Of a stretch of 64,000 nucleotides of DNA, positions 7,816-18,522 are shown piece after piece; position 1 is the stretch's first letter, and the number at the start of each line of letters is the position of its first letter. Position numbers and translations under genes: made by a program. The DNA is from Gloeothece verrucosa PCC 7822. GTDB lineage: Bacteria > Cyanobacteriota > Cyanobacteriia > Cyanobacteriales > Microcystaceae. Where the stretch lies: positions 744,001 through 808,000 of the forward strand of contig NC_014501.1 in the NCBI RefSeq assembly GCF_000147335.1, in the 5' to 3' direction. The notes under the pieces were generated by a model, which did not search any database, was not told where the DNA came from, and worked only from the letters and a program-made list of their open reading frames with translations.

Positions 7816-7916
7816 GTTTTAAGGGTTTTTCCTTCTTCATCTTTAATTTCCTTGCCATTGTCGTCTAAAAGCGGGGTAATGAGCGTGTATTGCGGCTCTG
7901 GTAAGCTGTTACGCAT
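7761..7916 (-). CDS. Possible 51-aa protein or gene fragment
   Basis: Minus-strand frame from ATG 7916 to TGA 7761-7763: MRNSLPEPQYTLITPLLDD, then an acidic GKEIKDEEGKTLKTY hairpin-like segment. It overlaps the end of the 207-aa gene by 55 bases and has no clear RBS. The composition looks protein-like, so it may be a remnant of a larger gene. Confidence 0.25.
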   Translation of the reverse strand: MRNSLPEPQYTLITPLLDDNGKEIKDEEGKTLKTYSPSLTWDEGISSKGRD

Positions 7917-7933
7917 CTAAATTATTAGTCCAG

Positions 7934-7973
7934 ATAAAGAAGGGGGAAAGAGGAAAGGGGAAAGGGGAAAGGA
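7934..7973 (+). repeat. Polypurine (G/A) tract
   Basis: Degenerate runs of GGGGAAA with almost no pyrimidines on the + strand. A similar tract is at 23533-23580. The rest of 7917-8187 shows no gene beyond a likely promoter region for the XRE gene at 8188. Confidence 0.6.
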
Positions 7974-8187
7974 TTGAACCTTTGTACCAAAAATAAAGTT
8001 ATAAAAATTAAATGCGTCTTAGCTTAGCAGGATCGACGTAAGTTGCCAAGTTGGTGCCCATTATTTTTTATCCTTGAATGTCTTCCTCATTATACATAGA
8101 TGTATGTGAATGAGTATTTATGCCAGTTGTCAATTTCGCGCGCAGTTGATAAGGTAGGAACAGACATTTATGTATTTTTAGAGAAAA

Positions 8188-8589
8188 ATGAAAGCCTCAG
8201 ATCCAAGACGTAAAAAATTAGCCGAATTAATTTTAAAAAAAAGAGAACAAGAATTAAAAATGTCGCAACAAGAATTTTGTGAATATGTCGAGCGGCAGAC
8301 GGGAATTGAAGTGAGTTATGGTGCTGTTCAGGGATGGGAAAAAGCTAATGGGTCTGGAACGCTCCCAAAGACCGACAATTTTTGGGCAATCGCGCGAATA
8401 ACCGGTATGACGATGGATGAACTTTATAACTATTTAAAAGGCGAAATAAAAGCCGAAGAAGTAAAAATGCCTGATTTTAATCTGGATTTAGAAAATCTAA
8501 AGCAAAAAATCGCGGTTCTTCCCCCAGCTACAAAAATTGAAATTTTAAATTTTTTGCAAGCCGATCTATTTTCAAAATTGCCGGCTTGA
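8188..8589 (+). CDS. XRE-family regulator upstream of the restriction operon
   Basis: 133 aa. Residues about 10-75 form an HTH domain: LAELILKKREQELKMSQQEF, then YGAVQGWEKANGSGTLP, followed by DNFWAIARITGMTMDELYNYL, the last HTH helix. The C-terminal half is an amphipathic linker with a possible dimerisation segment (PPATKIEILNFLQADLF). It stands alone on the + strand 0.45 kb before hsdM and may regulate the neighbourhood; that is inferred from position only. Confidence 0.75.
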   Translation: MKASDPRRKKLAELILKKREQELKMSQQEFCEYVERQTGIEVSYGAVQGWEKANGSGTLPKTDNFWAIARITGMTMDELYNYLKGEIKAEEVKMPDFNLDLENLKQKIAVLPPATKIEILNFLQADLFSKLPA

Positions 8590-8792
8590 ACTGGAATAGC
8601 TAGTAGGGTTTCAAAAAATATTATTAGATGCTTTTGATAATACTGTCGCTGACCAGGTCATTAAGCCTCAGCTAGACATATAATCTCTAATTCTTTTCAA
8701 TCCCTTCTATCTCGGTAAATTTCCGTAAATATACCATGTGTGATAAACCCTGTAATATCATAATCTGAAATATAGCCCTAACCCTCATCGCA
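8590..8792. other. Intergenic spacer, no gene seen
   Basis: AT-rich, no reading frame or strong hairpin that I can support. Confidence 0.4.
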
Positions 8793-9021
8793 GTGACTCA
8801 ATCGCCTAATTTAGCCGTTCTGGTGCGGGAAACTTGCGCTCGTTTGGGGTTGACTCAAACCCAATTTGCTCATCTGTTGGGCGTTTCCTTTCAGACTGTC
8901 AACCGATGGGAGAATGGGAAGACTCAACCTTTACCCATCGCTAGAGAAGCAGATTGAGCAACAGTTACATCAAATGGGAAGTCAGGGAACCGATTTACTA
9001 GAACAATATTTTTCTCATTAG
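8793..9021 (+). pseudogene. Frameshifted HTH regulator just before hsdM
   Basis: From GTG 8793 the frame reads TQSPNLAVLVRETCARLGLT, then QTQFAHLLGVSFQTVNRWEN (HTH recognition helix) and GKTQPLPIA, then meets TGA at about 8956. One frame over, the protein continues with KQIEQQLHQMGSQGTDLLEQ and stops at 9019-9021. A single-base indel near 8945 therefore breaks an about 76-aa XRE-type regulator. Ends 21 bases before the hsdM start, so it was probably the first gene of the operon. Confidence 0.75.
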
Positions 9022-9042
9022 ACATCAATTTTGGAGCAATCA

Positions 9043-10623
9043 GTGCCTAAAAAGCAAAAAACAGAAACTACTGCATCAAATGGTAATACTGTCAAGTTAG
9101 AGGATAAACTCTGGAAAGCGGCTGATAAGTTGCGGGGACATTTGGATGCGGCAGAATACAAGCACGTTGTTTTAGGGCTAATTTTCCTGAAATATATTTC
9201 AGATGCGTTTGGGGAACTCTACGATAAATTGTCAACAGATGAGTACGCAGACCCCGAAGATAAGGACGAATATACCGCAGAACATATTTTTTGGGTTCCA
9301 GTAGAGGCGAGATGGTCACATTTACAGGCTAAGGCTAAAACTCCAGATATTGGTAAATTTGTTGATGAGGCGATGGAGGCCATAGAAAAGGAAAACCCAT
9401 CGCTTAAGGGAGTGTTGCCGAAAGATTATGGTAAACCTGCCCTAGATAAACGCTTATTAGGGGAGTTAATTGATTTAATTGGCACTATTGGCTTAGGAGA
9501 TGCTCAAAATCGCTCTCAGGACATTTTAGGGCGGGTTTATGAGTATTTTTTAGGACAGTTTGCCAGTGCTGAGGGAAAGAAAGGGGGACAGTTTTACACG
9601 CCGCGCTGTGTGGTGGAATTGTTAGTAGATATGTTAGAACCTTACAAGGGACGGGTGTATGACCCTTGTTGCGGAAGTGGGGGTATGTTTGTACAGTCGG
9701 AGAAATTTGTTGAGGCGCATGGGGGAAAAATTGGCGATATTTCGATTTATGGTCAGGAGTCGAACCCTACAACCTGGAAACTCTGTAAGATGAATTTGGC
9801 GATACGGGGTATTGATGGGAATTTAGGGGCAAAAAATGCTGATAGTTTCCGCAATGATTTACATAAGGAGTTAAAGGCAGATTATATTTTAGCTAATCCC
9901 CCGTTTAATGTGAGTGATTGGGGAGGACAGCATTTAAGAGAAGATAGCCGTTGGATTTATGGAACTCCGCCCGTAGGAAATGCAAATTATGCTTGGATTC
10001 AGCAGATTATTACCCATTTAGCTCCCAATGGAATAGCGGGGTTTGTGTTGGCTAATGGGTCAATGAGTTCTAATCAATCAGGGGAAGGGGAGATTAGAAA
10101 AGCTTTGGTAGAGGCGGATTTAGTGGATTGTATGGTGGCTTTACCTGGGCAGTTGTTTTATAATACCCAGATTCCGGCTTGTTTGTGGTTTTTGACGAGA
10201 AATAAGGGTCAATCCCCCCTAACCCTCCTTAATAAGGGGGGGATGCGTCAGCGTAAGGGAGAAACCCTATTTATTGATGCGCGTAAGTTGGGGGTGTTGA
10301 TAGATAGGGTTCATCGGGAGTTAACTTCTGAAGAGATTACCCGTATTGCTGAGACTTATCATAATTGGAGAGGTTCGGGTAAGGGTGAATATGAGGATGT
10401 GCCGGGGTTTTGTAAGAGTGCGGCTTTAGAAGATATAAGGGGACATGGGTATGTATTAACTCCTGGGCGCTATGTGGGCGCTGAAGAAGTGGATGATGAT
10501 GATGAACCGTTTGAGGAGAAGATGGAACGGTTAACTAAGTTGCTAGAGGAACAGTTTAGCGAATCAGCAAGATTAGAAAATGAGATTTGTCAGAATTTGC
10601 GGGAGTTTGGATATGAACTTTAA
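9043..10623 (+). CDS. hsdM: Type I restriction-modification methyltransferase subunit (HsdM)
   Basis: N6-adenine methyltransferase subunit of a type I enzyme, working with HsdS. The N-terminal HsdM helical domain ([20 protein letters not shown]) precedes the SAM-binding motif [11 protein letters not shown] (about residues 207-216) and the catalytic NPPF (about 285-288). I choose GTG 9043 (VPKKQKTE) because GGAG lies 6 bases upstream; a TTG at 9031 is possible. Near residues 390-402 a palindromic DNA repeat (10212-10244) is inserted in frame, adding a short Pro/Leu/Gly-rich stretch between the core and [11 protein letters not shown]. The frame is intact, so the protein is probably functional. 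The 3' end overlaps hsdS. Confidence 0.95.
   Translation: MPKKQKTETTASNGNTVKLEDKLWKAADKLRGHLDAAEYKHVVLGLIFLKYISDAFGELYDKLSTDEYADPEDKDEYTAEHIFWVPVEARWSHLQAKAKTPDIGKFVDEAMEAIEKENPSLKGVLPKDYGKPALDKRLLGELIDLIGTIGLGDAQNRSQDILGRVYEYFLGQFASAEGKKGGQFYTPRCVVELLVDMLEPYKGRVYDPCCGSGGMFVQSEKFVEAHGGKIGDISIYGQESNPTTWKLCKMNLAIRGIDGNLGAKNADSFRNDLHKELKADYILANPPFNVSDWGGQHLREDSRWIYGTPPVGNANYAWIQQIITHLAPNGIAGFVLANGSMSSNQSGEGEIRKALVEADLVDCMVALPGQLFYNTQIPACLWFLTRNKGQSPLTLLNKGGMRQRKGETLFIDARKLGVLIDRVHRELTSEEITRIAETYHNWRGSGKGEYEDVPGFCKSAALEDIRGHGYVLTPGRYVGAEEVDDDDEPFEEKMERLTKLLEEQFSESARLENEICQNLREFGYEL
10212..10244. repeat. C/G-rich palindrome inserted in frame in hsdM
   Basis: ATCCCCCC (10212-10219, flanked by CTAACCCTCC) and GGGGGGAT (10237-10244) form an 8-bp or longer stem round TTAATAA. 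This is the form of a short interspersed cyanobacterial repeat. The reading frame of hsdM passes through it. Confidence 0.7.
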
Positions 10624-12016
10624 AAGCACAAAATGGCAAGTAGTAACTTTAGAAGATATTGCTCAAAAAGATGGACATGGCTTTGTAGATGGGCCTTTTG
10701 GTTCTAATCTTCCTGCTTCTGAGTATGTACCTTTTGGTATTCCTGTCATCCGAGGGACAAATTTATCTCTTGGAACTACTCGATTTAAAGATGACGAGTT
10801 TGTATTTGTTTCTGAGGAAACGGCTAAACGTTTAGAGCGAAGTTTATGTGAACCTGGTGATATTATTTTTACAAAGAAGGGAACATTAGGACAAACAGCA
10901 ATTATTCCCTTTAATCACAAATATCAAAAATTTTTACTTTCATCAAATCAAATGAAATTGACTGTAGATATTCAAAAAGCAGAGCCACTTTTTGTCTACT
11001 ATTATGTTTCTTCTTTTACCAGCCGAAGCAAAATTATTCAAGATTCAGAAGCAACAGGAGTTCCAAAAACTAATTTAACCTATCTTCGTAAATTTCCAAT
11101 CGTCCTTCCTCCCCTACCCGAACAAAAAGCTATTGCTCACATTTTAGGAACACTCGACGACAAAATCGAATTAAACCAACAGATGAACCAAACCCTAGAA
11201 GCAATGGCGAGGGCAATATTTAAGTCTTGGTTTGTGGATTTTGACCCTGTGCGGGCGAAGATGGAAGGTAAGCAACTTGTGGGTATGGATGAAGCAACGG
11301 CGGCGTTATTTCCTGATAGTTTCGAGGAGTCAGATTTAGGGTTAATTCCCAAGGGGTGGAGGGTTAGTACACTTGATGAAGTAACAGAATTTGTATTAGG
11401 TGGAGATTGGGGAAAAGATTTGGCTTCAGAACAATATAATCAACCTGCTTATTGTATTCGTGGTGCTGATATTCCTGATTTACAAAACGCGGGATTAGGA
11501 AAAATGCCTATTCGTTATCTGAAAGCATCAAGTTTAAAAAAGAGAAGTTTACAAGCAGGAAATATTGTTATTGAAATCTCAGGAGGAAGTCCGACTCAAT
11601 CAACAGGAAGACCAGTATTAATAACTCTTAATTTATTAGATAGATTATCTTATCCATTAGTATGTTCTAATTTTTGTAGATTAATTTTTTTAAAAGAAGA
11701 TATTTCACCAAATTTTATTTACTTATGGTTACGATGGTTATATGCTTCTGATTCTTTTTTACAATATGAAAATGGAACGACAGGAATTAAGAATTTAGCC
11801 TATAAAATATTTAGTGAAAAATATGAATTAGTTTTACCTCAACAATATGTTTTAAAAGTATTTGAAAAAACTACTCAACCATTATTTAAAAAACGAGATG
11901 CTAACGGGTTACAATCAGAAATTCTTGCCACTATCCGAGACACCCTATTACCCAAATTAATGTCAGGGCAGATACGGGTTAAGGAAGCAGAGAAAATGAT
12001 AGAAGAGGTGTTATGA
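10613..12016 (+). CDS. hsdS: Type I restriction enzyme specificity subunit (HsdS)
   Basis: DNA sequence-recognition subunit of the type I complex. ATG 10613 overlaps the end of hsdM by 11 bases and has GGGAG 7 bases upstream; a longer frame from 10580 is less likely. Two target-recognition domains are visible, about residues 8-170 and 250-420. They are separated by the conserved central helix ([24 protein letters not shown]; [17 protein letters not shown]) and closed by the second conserved region ([20 protein letters not shown]). About 467 aa, a full-length two-TRD subunit recognising a bipartite site. The second TRD DNA is AT-richer than the first, as is common for exchanged TRDs. Confidence 0.93.
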   Translation: MNFKSTKWQVVTLEDIAQKDGHGFVDGPFGSNLPASEYVPFGIPVIRGTNLSLGTTRFKDDEFVFVSEETAKRLERSLCEPGDIIFTKKGTLGQTAIIPFNHKYQKFLLSSNQMKLTVDIQKAEPLFVYYYVSSFTSRSKIIQDSEATGVPKTNLTYLRKFPIVLPPLPEQKAIAHILGTLDDKIELNQQMNQTLEAMARAIFKSWFVDFDPVRAKMEGKQLVGMDEATAALFPDSFEESDLGLIPKGWRVSTLDEVTEFVLGGDWGKDLASEQYNQPAYCIRGADIPDLQNAGLGKMPIRYLKASSLKKRSLQAGNIVIEISGGSPTQSTGRPVLITLNLLDRLSYPLVCSNFCRLIFLKEDISPNFIYLWLRWLYASDSFLQYENGTTGIKNLAYKIFSEKYELVLPQQYVLKVFEKTTQPLFKKRDANGLQSEILATIRDTLLPKLMSGQIRVKEAEKMIEEVL

Positions 12017-12723
12017 GCGAATTAGATAAAGATAATTTACGTTTTATTTGTCATGGAGCAAGAGAAGTATTAGAACTTTCTGTCGGAGCCGTACATATTG
12101 AAAAGCTAATTAATGCACTTGAAAGAGCAGTAGAAGAAGATCCAGGGTTAGCGTTTGATTTAGCAAAATCATTAGTTGAAAGTATTTGTAAAACTATTCT
12201 TAGTGATAGAAACGATGAAAGTAAAGACAAATTATTAGAGTTACCTAAATTAGTTAAATATACAACAAAGCAATTAAATTTGATTCCTGAAGAACATTTG
12301 AATCCTGAAGTAGAACAAAGTTTTCAAAGCGTTATAAATGGACTTATAACTACTATTCATGGATTGTGTGAAATTCGTCGTTTAGAAGGAACAGCCTCTC
12401 ATGGACGAAATGGATATATAAAATCTTTAGAACCTTTACAAGCTTTATTTGCTGCCCGTGTTGCTGATGCTATTGCCAATCTTTTATTTAAAACTCACAA
12501 AAATAATTTAACTTCATCCAAAATTCCTTATTATGAAGACAACCCAGAATTTAATATTTATTTAGATAGTTTGTATGAATGTTCTATTGCTGGCTTACCT
12601 TATAAAACCAGTGATGTTTTATTCAAAATCGATCAACAAGCTTATATTAATTTCCTTCAAGAATATTTGAGTGATTTGTCCGTGAATCCTGAAGATTTAT
12701 CAAATGAGGATGAAAAAGAATGA
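12013..12723 (+). CDS. Abortive-infection-like protein (Abi_C type) inside the RM operon
   Basis: 236 aa. Residues about 35-160 resemble the Abi_C (PF14355) HEPN-like domain: long helices, [16 protein letters not shown], and the key [13 protein letters not shown] segment, where an Arg and a SHGR motif mark the putative RNase-type active site, then [14 protein letters not shown]-terminal extension (165-236) is not recognised. It sits between hsdS and hsdR with ATGA overlaps on both sides, so it is made stoichiometrically with the restriction complex. It likely acts as a second defence layer or is regulated by the RM complex (inference). It could also be a restriction-linked accessory factor. 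Confidence 0.75.
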   Translation: MSELDKDNLRFICHGAREVLELSVGAVHIEKLINALERAVEEDPGLAFDLAKSLVESICKTILSDRNDESKDKLLELPKLVKYTTKQLNLIPEEHLNPEVEQSFQSVINGLITTIHGLCEIRRLEGTASHGRNGYIKSLEPLQALFAARVADAIANLLFKTHKNNLTSSKIPYYEDNPEFNIYLDSLYECSIAGLPYKTSDVLFKIDQQAYINFLQEYLSDLSVNPEDLSNEDEKE

Positions 12724-15700
12724 AACCTAACTTTTCTGAATCTGTTGTTGAAGATGCGACCCTAGCTTGGTTTGAATTATTAGGCTACACCGTTTGCCAC
12801 GCTTCAGAACTTGACAGACAAAGCTACAGTGACATTATCCTAACTGATTCCCTTCAAACTGCCTTAAAAAAAATTAACCCTCAAATTCCCTCCGAAACTC
12901 TCCAAGAAGTCATCAAAAAAATTACCCGTAGCGACACCCCCAACCTCATCGAAAATAACCTGCGCTTTCATAAACTCCTCACCGATGGGGTAGATGTAGA
13001 ATATCAACAAGACGGACGCACCAAATACGATAAAGTCTGGTTAATCGACTTCAAGCATCCCGAAAATAACCAATATTTAGCCGCTAATCAACTTACCGTC
13101 ACCGAAGGCAAAAATACCCGCCGTCCCGATGTCGTCATCTTCATCAACGGTTTACCCATCGCGGTTATCGAACTCAAAAATCCTGCCGACGAAAACGCCA
13201 CTATTACAGGCGCATTTAACCAACTGCAAACCTATAAACAAGAAATACCCTCTCTTTTCTCTACCAACGAACTCTTAATCATCTCAGACGGAACAGAGGC
13301 TAGAATCGGCACATTAACCGCAGATTGGGAACGATTCGCCCCTTGGCGTACCGTAGACGGAGAAAATATCGCCCCTAAACGAGTTGCAGAATTAGAAACC
13401 CTTATTCGCGGCGTATTCCCTCCCAAAACCCTCCTAGACATACTACAATCATTCATCGTCTTTGAAACCGACGGCGACACCATCACCAAAAAACTCGCCG
13501 GATATCATCAATATCATGCTGTTAATAAAGCCATTACTGCTACTTTAGAAGCTACCCATCCCCAAGGCGATAAAAAAGTCGGTGTGGTTTGGCATACTCA
13601 AGGAAGCGGAAAAAGCCTCACAATGGCATTCTACGCCGGTAAAATCATTCAACAGCCCGAAATGGCTAACCCTACCCTCGTTATCCTCACCGATAGAAAC
13701 GATTTAGATGACCAATTATTTAACACCTTCTCTCTGTGTACCGACTTATTACGCCAAACCCCCACACAAGCGGAAAGTCGAGAACAGTTACAGGAATTAT
13801 TAAAAGTCGCCTCTGGTGGTGTCATTTTCACTACTATTCAGAAATTCTCTCCCGAATACGGCAATCAATACCCTTTACTTTCCAATAGACGCAATATTAT
13901 TTTAATCGCTGATGAGGCACACCGTAGTCAATACGGATTAGAGGCTAAAGTCATTAATAAACAAGAAGAAGCTTATATATCCTACGGATTCGCTAAATAT
14001 TTGAGAGATGCCCTACCAAATGCCTCTTTTATCGGCTTTACAGGAACTCCCATTGAAGCTGGAGATATTAACACCCCTGCTGTTTTTGGAGACTATATCG
14101 ATATTTACGACATCCAACGCGCCGTAGAAGATGAAGCCACCGTTAAAATTTATTATGAAGGCAGACTCGCCAAAATAGATCTAGAACCCTCAGAAAGACC
14201 CAATATCGACCCCAATTTTGAAGAAGTCACCGAAGACGAGGAAACCACTACTAAAGAGAAGTTAAAAAGTAAATGGGCAAGATTAGAAGCATTAGTCGGG
14301 GCAGAAAAACGGATTAATCAAATTGCCCAAGATATTGTTACCCATTTTGAGAACCGGTTAGCCAGCATAGACGGTAAAGCGATGATAGTCTGTATGAGTC
14401 GCCGTATCTGTGTTGACCTCTACAACGCCATTATTAAACTTAAACCCGACTGGCATCATGACGAGGATAAAGGGGGCATAATAAAAGTCGTTATGACCGG
14501 TTCAGCCTCCGATGACCCCCTTTTTCAGCCGCACATCCGCAATAAAAAACGCCGTAAAGACCTAGCCAAACGCTTCAAGAACCCTAATGATGAGATGAAA
14601 TTAGTCATTGTCAGGGATATGTGGTTAACCGGCTTTGATGCACCCTGTTTGCATACCCTTTATGTCGATAAACCCATGAAGGGACACGGGTTAATGCAAG
14701 CCATAGCGAGGGTAAACCGTGTATTTAAAGATAAACCAGGGGGGTTAGTTGTTGATTATTTAGGCATTGCCGACCAACTTAAAACAGCCCTCAATGACTA
14801 TACTAAAAGCGATAGGGACGATACAGGAATTCCCGTTAATGAAGCGTTAGCCGTTTGTTTTGAGAAATACGAAATCGTTAAGGCCATGTATCACGGGTTC
14901 AACTATCAACCCTTCTTTACGGGAACTCCCGCACAACGCCTTAATACCATTCCTGCTGCCCTCGACCATATTTTAGGCATTGAAGACGGCAAAGAACGCT
15001 ATGTTAAAGGTGTCACCGAATTATCTAAAGCCTTTGCCTTGGTTAGCAGTACCGATGAAGCGATAGCCATACGGGATGAAGTGGGATTCTTCCAAGCTAT
15101 CAAAGCGGCAATGGTTAAACATACAACAACTCATGGTGGTAAAAGTCCTGAAGAAATTGATGCCGCCGTCCGTCAGATTGTCTCCCTTGCTGTTGCATCC
15201 GATGAAGTTATTGATATATTCGCCGCAGCAGGGTTAAAAAATCCCAACATCGCTATTTTATCTGATGAATTTCTCGAAGAAATTAAAGGATTACCCTATA
15301 AAAATGTTGCCCTTGAAATTCTTAGAAAACTCATCAACGATGATATTAGATCCCGTTTGCGTAGAAATCTAATACAATCTCGTTCTTTCCGAGAGATGCT
15401 GGAAAATACTATCAAACGTTATCAAAACCGTTCTCTTGAAACTGCCCAAGTCATTAATGAACTTATAGAATTAGCAAAAGATATCAGGGAGGCATACAAA
15501 CGAGGAGAGAATTTAGGCTTAACTGAAGATGAAATCGCCTTTTATGATGCACTAGAAGTTAATGATAGTGCTGTTAAAGTATTAGGAGACGATACCCTTA
15601 AAGCCATTGCTAGAGATTTAGTTATAGCCATTCGCAATAATTTAACCATTGATTGGACGGTTAAAGAAACCGTTAGGGCTAAACTGCGGGTGACAATTAA

Positions 15701-15803
15701 GCGGCTGTTAAAGAAATATGGTTATCCTCCAGACAAACAAGAGAAAGCGACTCTAACTGTTCTACAACAAGCCGAGTTACTTAGTGTTGATTGGGCGGCT
15801 TAA
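12720..15803 (+). CDS. hsdR: Type I restriction enzyme endonuclease/translocase subunit (HsdR)
   Basis: Motor and nuclease subunit that translocates and cuts unmethylated DNA. N-terminal PD-(D/E)xK nuclease: PDVVIF (about 135) and IELKNPADE (about 149). Superfamily 2 motor: Walker [11 protein letters not shown] (about 291-300), DEAHRSQYG (398), [10 protein letters not shown] (about 440), and the helicase C domain with [17 protein letters not shown] and [12 protein letters not shown]-terminal helical domain follows. The 1027 aa is the usual length and no defect is seen. Starts by ATGA overlap with the Abi_C gene and ends the operon. Confidence 0.95.
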   Translation: MKPNFSESVVEDATLAWFELLGYTVCHASELDRQSYSDIILTDSLQTALKKINPQIPSETLQEVIKKITRSDTPNLIENNLRFHKLLTDGVDVEYQQDGRTKYDKVWLIDFKHPENNQYLAANQLTVTEGKNTRRPDVVIFINGLPIAVIELKNPADENATITGAFNQLQTYKQEIPSLFSTNELLIISDGTEARIGTLTADWERFAPWRTVDGENIAPKRVAELETLIRGVFPPKTLLDILQSFIVFETDGDTITKKLAGYHQYHAVNKAITATLEATHPQGDKKVGVVWHTQGSGKSLTMAFYAGKIIQQPEMANPTLVILTDRNDLDDQLFNTFSLCTDLLRQTPTQAESREQLQELLKVASGGVIFTTIQKFSPEYGNQYPLLSNRRNIILIADEAHRSQYGLEAKVINKQEEAYISYGFAKYLRDALPNASFIGFTGTPIEAGDINTPAVFGDYIDIYDIQRAVEDEATVKIYYEGRLAKIDLEPSERPNIDPNFEEVTEDEETTTKEKLKSKWARLEALVGAEKRINQIAQDIVTHFENRLASIDGKAMIVCMSRRICVDLYNAIIKLKPDWHHDEDKGGIIKVVMTGSASDDPLFQPHIRNKKRRKDLAKRFKNPNDEMKLVIVRDMWLTGFDAPCLHTLYVDKPMKGHGLMQAIARVNRVFKDKPGGLVVDYLGIADQLKTALNDYTKSDRDDTGIPVNEALAVCFEKYEIVKAMYHGFNYQPFFTGTPAQRLNTIPAALDHILGIEDGKERYVKGVTELSKAFALVSSTDEAIAIRDEVGFFQAIKAAMVKHTTTHGGKSPEEIDAAVRQIVSLAVASDEVIDIFAAAGLKNPNIAILSDEFLEEIKGLPYKNVALEILRKLINDDIRSRLRRNLIQSRSFREMLENTIKRYQNRSLETAQVINELIELAKDIREAYKRGENLGLTEDEIAFYDALEVNDSAVKVLGDDTLKAIARDLVIAIRNNLTIDWTVKETVRAKLRVTIKRLLKKYGYPPDKQEKATLTVLQQAELLSVDWAA

Positions 15804-16126
15804 TACTTTAGAACTTCTGTAAAGTTTTGTAACTTAAGGGCTGAAAAGGTCATCAAATTTTCGGGACTCACTTTAGTGCAAACTTATTATTCTAGTTAGA
15901 GGAGATAAGCAACCTACAATTAAGAATTATAGCACTACGCCTTTATGGCGCGGACATCATCTGAGATTCCTCGTTGCCTCGCTTGGGACAATTTAACATT
16001 TTCAAAGTGTCCTAATGTATTTTGGTATTGCTATAGTTGCTCAATTGTCCCCAAGTTAATGAATTCAAAGGATAGTATTTCACGGTTGCGGTAAGATGTA
16101 ATTCTATAGTCCCAATTCCGTGAGCC
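15804..16126. other. 323-base spacer between the RM operon and ispE
   Basis: I see no gene or RNA. It marks the boundary between accessory DNA and host core genes and should contain the ispE promoter; no clear -10/-35 pair can be claimed. Confidence 0.4.
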
Positions 16127-17077
16127 ATGCACGCTTATACTTTAATTGCCCCTGGGAAAATTAATCTGTATTTAGAAATTATCGGCGATCGCCCGGATGG
16201 CTATCATGAACTGATCATGATCCTCCAAAGCATTGACTTAGCGGACCGCCTGACTCTACGTTCTAACGGGTTGCAAAAGTGCCGCCTTTCTTGTTCTCAT
16301 CCCCAAGTCCCCCTAGATGAAACTAACTTGGCCTATCGAGCGGCTGTCTTAATGGAGCAAGAATTTCCCAAAGAATTTGCTAACTATGGGGGAGTAGATA
16401 TTACCATTGACAAACAGATCCCAGTAGCGGCCGGATTAGCTGGCGGCTCTACAGATGGGGCGGCGGTATTAGTGGGATTAAATTTAATCTGGCAACTCGG
16501 ACTCACTCAACTGGAATTACAAAATTTAGCCGCACTATTAGGGTCTGATTTGCCTTTCTGCGTGTCAGGGGGAACAGCTATAGCGACAGGAAGAGGAGAA
16601 AAACTCGATCAAATCAATAATTTAGCTAATCTTTACCTTGTTTTAGCTAAATATGATAGTATTGCCGTATCTACCCCTTGGGCTTACCAAACTTATCGGC
16701 AACAGTTTAGTGATAGCTACATTAATCATCTGTCAGGAATTGAAGCCAAAACTCATCAAGTTCATGCCGGTCCATTAGTGGGTGCAATTGTACATAAAGA
16801 TGGAGCAAAAATCGGCCAATTATTGCACAATGACCTAGAAAAAGTCGTTTTACCCGCCTATCCCCAAGTAGCTCAACTTCGAGAAACCATGCAGCAGGCT
16901 GGCGGTCTAGGAACCATGATGTCCGGGTCGGGTCCGACGGTGTTTACCCTGTGTGAGTCAAGAGAACAAGCAGCAGAAATTCAACAAAAAATAAGACAGA
17001 AACTCCCCGATTCAGATTTACAATTATGGGTAGCTCAATTGTCAAATCGGGGAATTCAAGTAGAAACTGCTAGTTAA
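16127..17077 (+). CDS. ispE: 4-diphosphocytidyl-2-C-methyl-D-erythritol kinase
   Basis: Phosphorylates CDP-ME on the 2-hydroxyl, the fourth step of the MEP route to isoprenoids (and so to the carotenoids made by CrtO and CruA in this window). GHMP kinase signs: N-terminal APGKINLYLEI followed by RPDGYHEL, the ATP loop PVAAGLAGGSTDGAA (about residues 99-113), and the third GHMP motif GTMMSGSGPTVF near 265. 316 aa is normal. ATG 16127 is chosen. A HIP1 octamer lies at 16185-16192. Probable operon with the two genes after it. Confidence 0.96.
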   Translation: MHAYTLIAPGKINLYLEIIGDRPDGYHELIMILQSIDLADRLTLRSNGLQKCRLSCSHPQVPLDETNLAYRAAVLMEQEFPKEFANYGGVDITIDKQIPVAAGLAGGSTDGAAVLVGLNLIWQLGLTQLELQNLAALLGSDLPFCVSGGTAIATGRGEKLDQINNLANLYLVLAKYDSIAVSTPWAYQTYRQQFSDSYINHLSGIEAKTHQVHAGPLVGAIVHKDGAKIGQLLHNDLEKVVLPAYPQVAQLRETMQQAGGLGTMMSGSGPTVFTLCESREQAAEIQQKIRQKLPDSDLQLWVAQLSNRGIQVETAS

Positions 17078-17121
17078 TAATTAATACTAACTTGCCTAAT
17101 CAATCGAGGCTGCGGAGTTTT

Positions 17122-17463
17122 ATGAGTCAATCTACCGATCCAAAAAAGCCAGAATTGTCTAATCCTGAAGCTGATCAAAATCAAGTGACCCCTTTACGGT
17201 GTTTATTAGGGGCAGCAATTTCTGCTACATTGGGAACAGGGATGTATTATCTGACCTATTCGATCGGGTCAACTTTTGCCCAGAAACCAATCACCTCAAG
17301 TAATCAACTTGTCATTAATATTGGTTCGGCTGTGAGAACTTTGGTCGTGGGGGTAGCTTCCCTGGCAACATTTATCTTTGCTTTTGTAAGTTTTGGTTTA
17401 GTTCTTTTAGCCATCCAGCTAACCCTACAAGCCATAAAGCAACGTTTGAGTTCTTCAGAATAA
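17122..17463 (+). CDS. DUF3082 cyanobacterial membrane protein
   Basis: Small integral membrane protein of a family found in cyanobacteria next to ispE. ATG 17122 has GGAG a few bases upstream; a TTG at 17092 would add ten residues. Two membrane helices: LLGAAISATLGTGMYYLTYS and a Val/Leu/Phe-rich one near the C-terminus (LVVGVASLATFIFAF through LVLLAIQL). The N-terminus is polar. Function unknown. Ends 6 bases before the DAHP synthase gene. Confidence 0.85.
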   Translation: MSQSTDPKKPELSNPEADQNQVTPLRCLLGAAISATLGTGMYYLTYSIGSTFAQKPITSSNQLVINIGSAVRTLVVGVASLATFIFAFVSFGLVLLAIQLTLQAIKQRLSSSE

Positions 17464-17469
17464 TTCACT

Positions 17470-18522
17470 ATGAAAATTGATCAAGTTTTTGACCTGCACG
17501 TTGTTGAAACCCGTTCTCTGTTAAGTCCCGAGACAATTCATTGTCTATGTCCTCTCACTGAAGGGGCAGCCGCATTAGTGACTCAGACAAGGCAAACCAT
17601 TCGGAAAATTTTAGAAGGCGTTGATCGACGAATATTGGTCATTGTTGGTCCTTGTTCAATTCATGATGTAAAAGCGGCTTATGAATACGGAGAAAAGTTA
17701 ATCTATTTAAGAAATCAATTAAAAGACAAATTGGAAATTGTCATGCGGGTTTACTTTGAAAAACCGCGCACCACAACTGGCTGGAAAGGAATGATCAATG
17801 ATCCTCATCTAGATGGGAGTTATGACATTAATACAGGACTACAACGGGCACGGAAGTTATTATTAGATTTAGCCGATCTAGGCTTACCGGCGGCTACGGA
17901 GTTACTTGATCCCATTATCCCTCAGTATATCGCCGATTTGGTTTCTTGGACCGCCATCGGCGCTCGCACCACTGAAAGCCAAACTCATCGCGAGATGGCA
18001 TCAGGTTTATCCATGCCGGTTGGGTTTAAGAATGGAACTGATGGCAGTCTTGAGTCTGCTATCAATGCGATGATAGCCGCCAGCAAACCCCATCATTTTT
18101 TGGGAATTAATTATAAAGGATTAGCGAGTATCGTCACCACCACAGGCAACCCTGACGGGCATTTAGTTTTACGAGGGGGAAATAGCGAAACCAATTATGA
18201 TGCTGTTCATGTTGCAGTGGCGGCAGAGTTTTTAAACCGTAAAGGAGTTGCCGCTCGTTTGATGATTGATTGTAGTCATGGTAATAGTAATAAAGACCAT
18301 AATCGTCAGTCGATGGTGTTGGAGAATATTGCTGAACAACTCAAAGAGGAAAGTCCTGATATTATGGGGGTCATGATTGAAAGTCATTTAGTGGCAGGTA
18401 ATCAATCTATTCCAAAAGATTTAAGTCAATTAGTGTATGGTCAGAGTATTACTGATGCTTGCGTAGATTTTCCAACCACAGTATCTATGCTATATAATCT
18501 TGCTGAATCAGTCAGGACTTAA
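17470..18522 (+). CDS. Class I 3-deoxy-7-phosphoheptulonate (DAHP) synthase
   Basis: Condenses phosphoenolpyruvate with erythrose 4-phosphate, opening the shikimate pathway. Signatures: VGPCSIHDVKAAYEYG (about 60), MRVYFEKPRTTTGWKGMIND (PEP-binding loop), PVGFKNGTDGS and MIDCSHGNSNKDH with the metal-binding Cys/His. 350 aa is the AroF/G/H type; which feedback type (Phe, Tyr or Trp) cannot be told. Close spacing to the upstream gene suggests one transcript. Confidence 0.96.
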   Translation: MKIDQVFDLHVVETRSLLSPETIHCLCPLTEGAAALVTQTRQTIRKILEGVDRRILVIVGPCSIHDVKAAYEYGEKLIYLRNQLKDKLEIVMRVYFEKPRTTTGWKGMINDPHLDGSYDINTGLQRARKLLLDLADLGLPAATELLDPIIPQYIADLVSWTAIGARTTESQTHREMASGLSMPVGFKNGTDGSLESAINAMIAASKPHHFLGINYKGLASIVTTTGNPDGHLVLRGGNSETNYDAVHVAVAAEFLNRKGVAARLMIDCSHGNSNKDHNRQSMVLENIAEQLKEESPDIMGVMIESHLVAGNQSIPKDLSQLVYGQSITDACVDFPTTVSMLYNLAESVRT

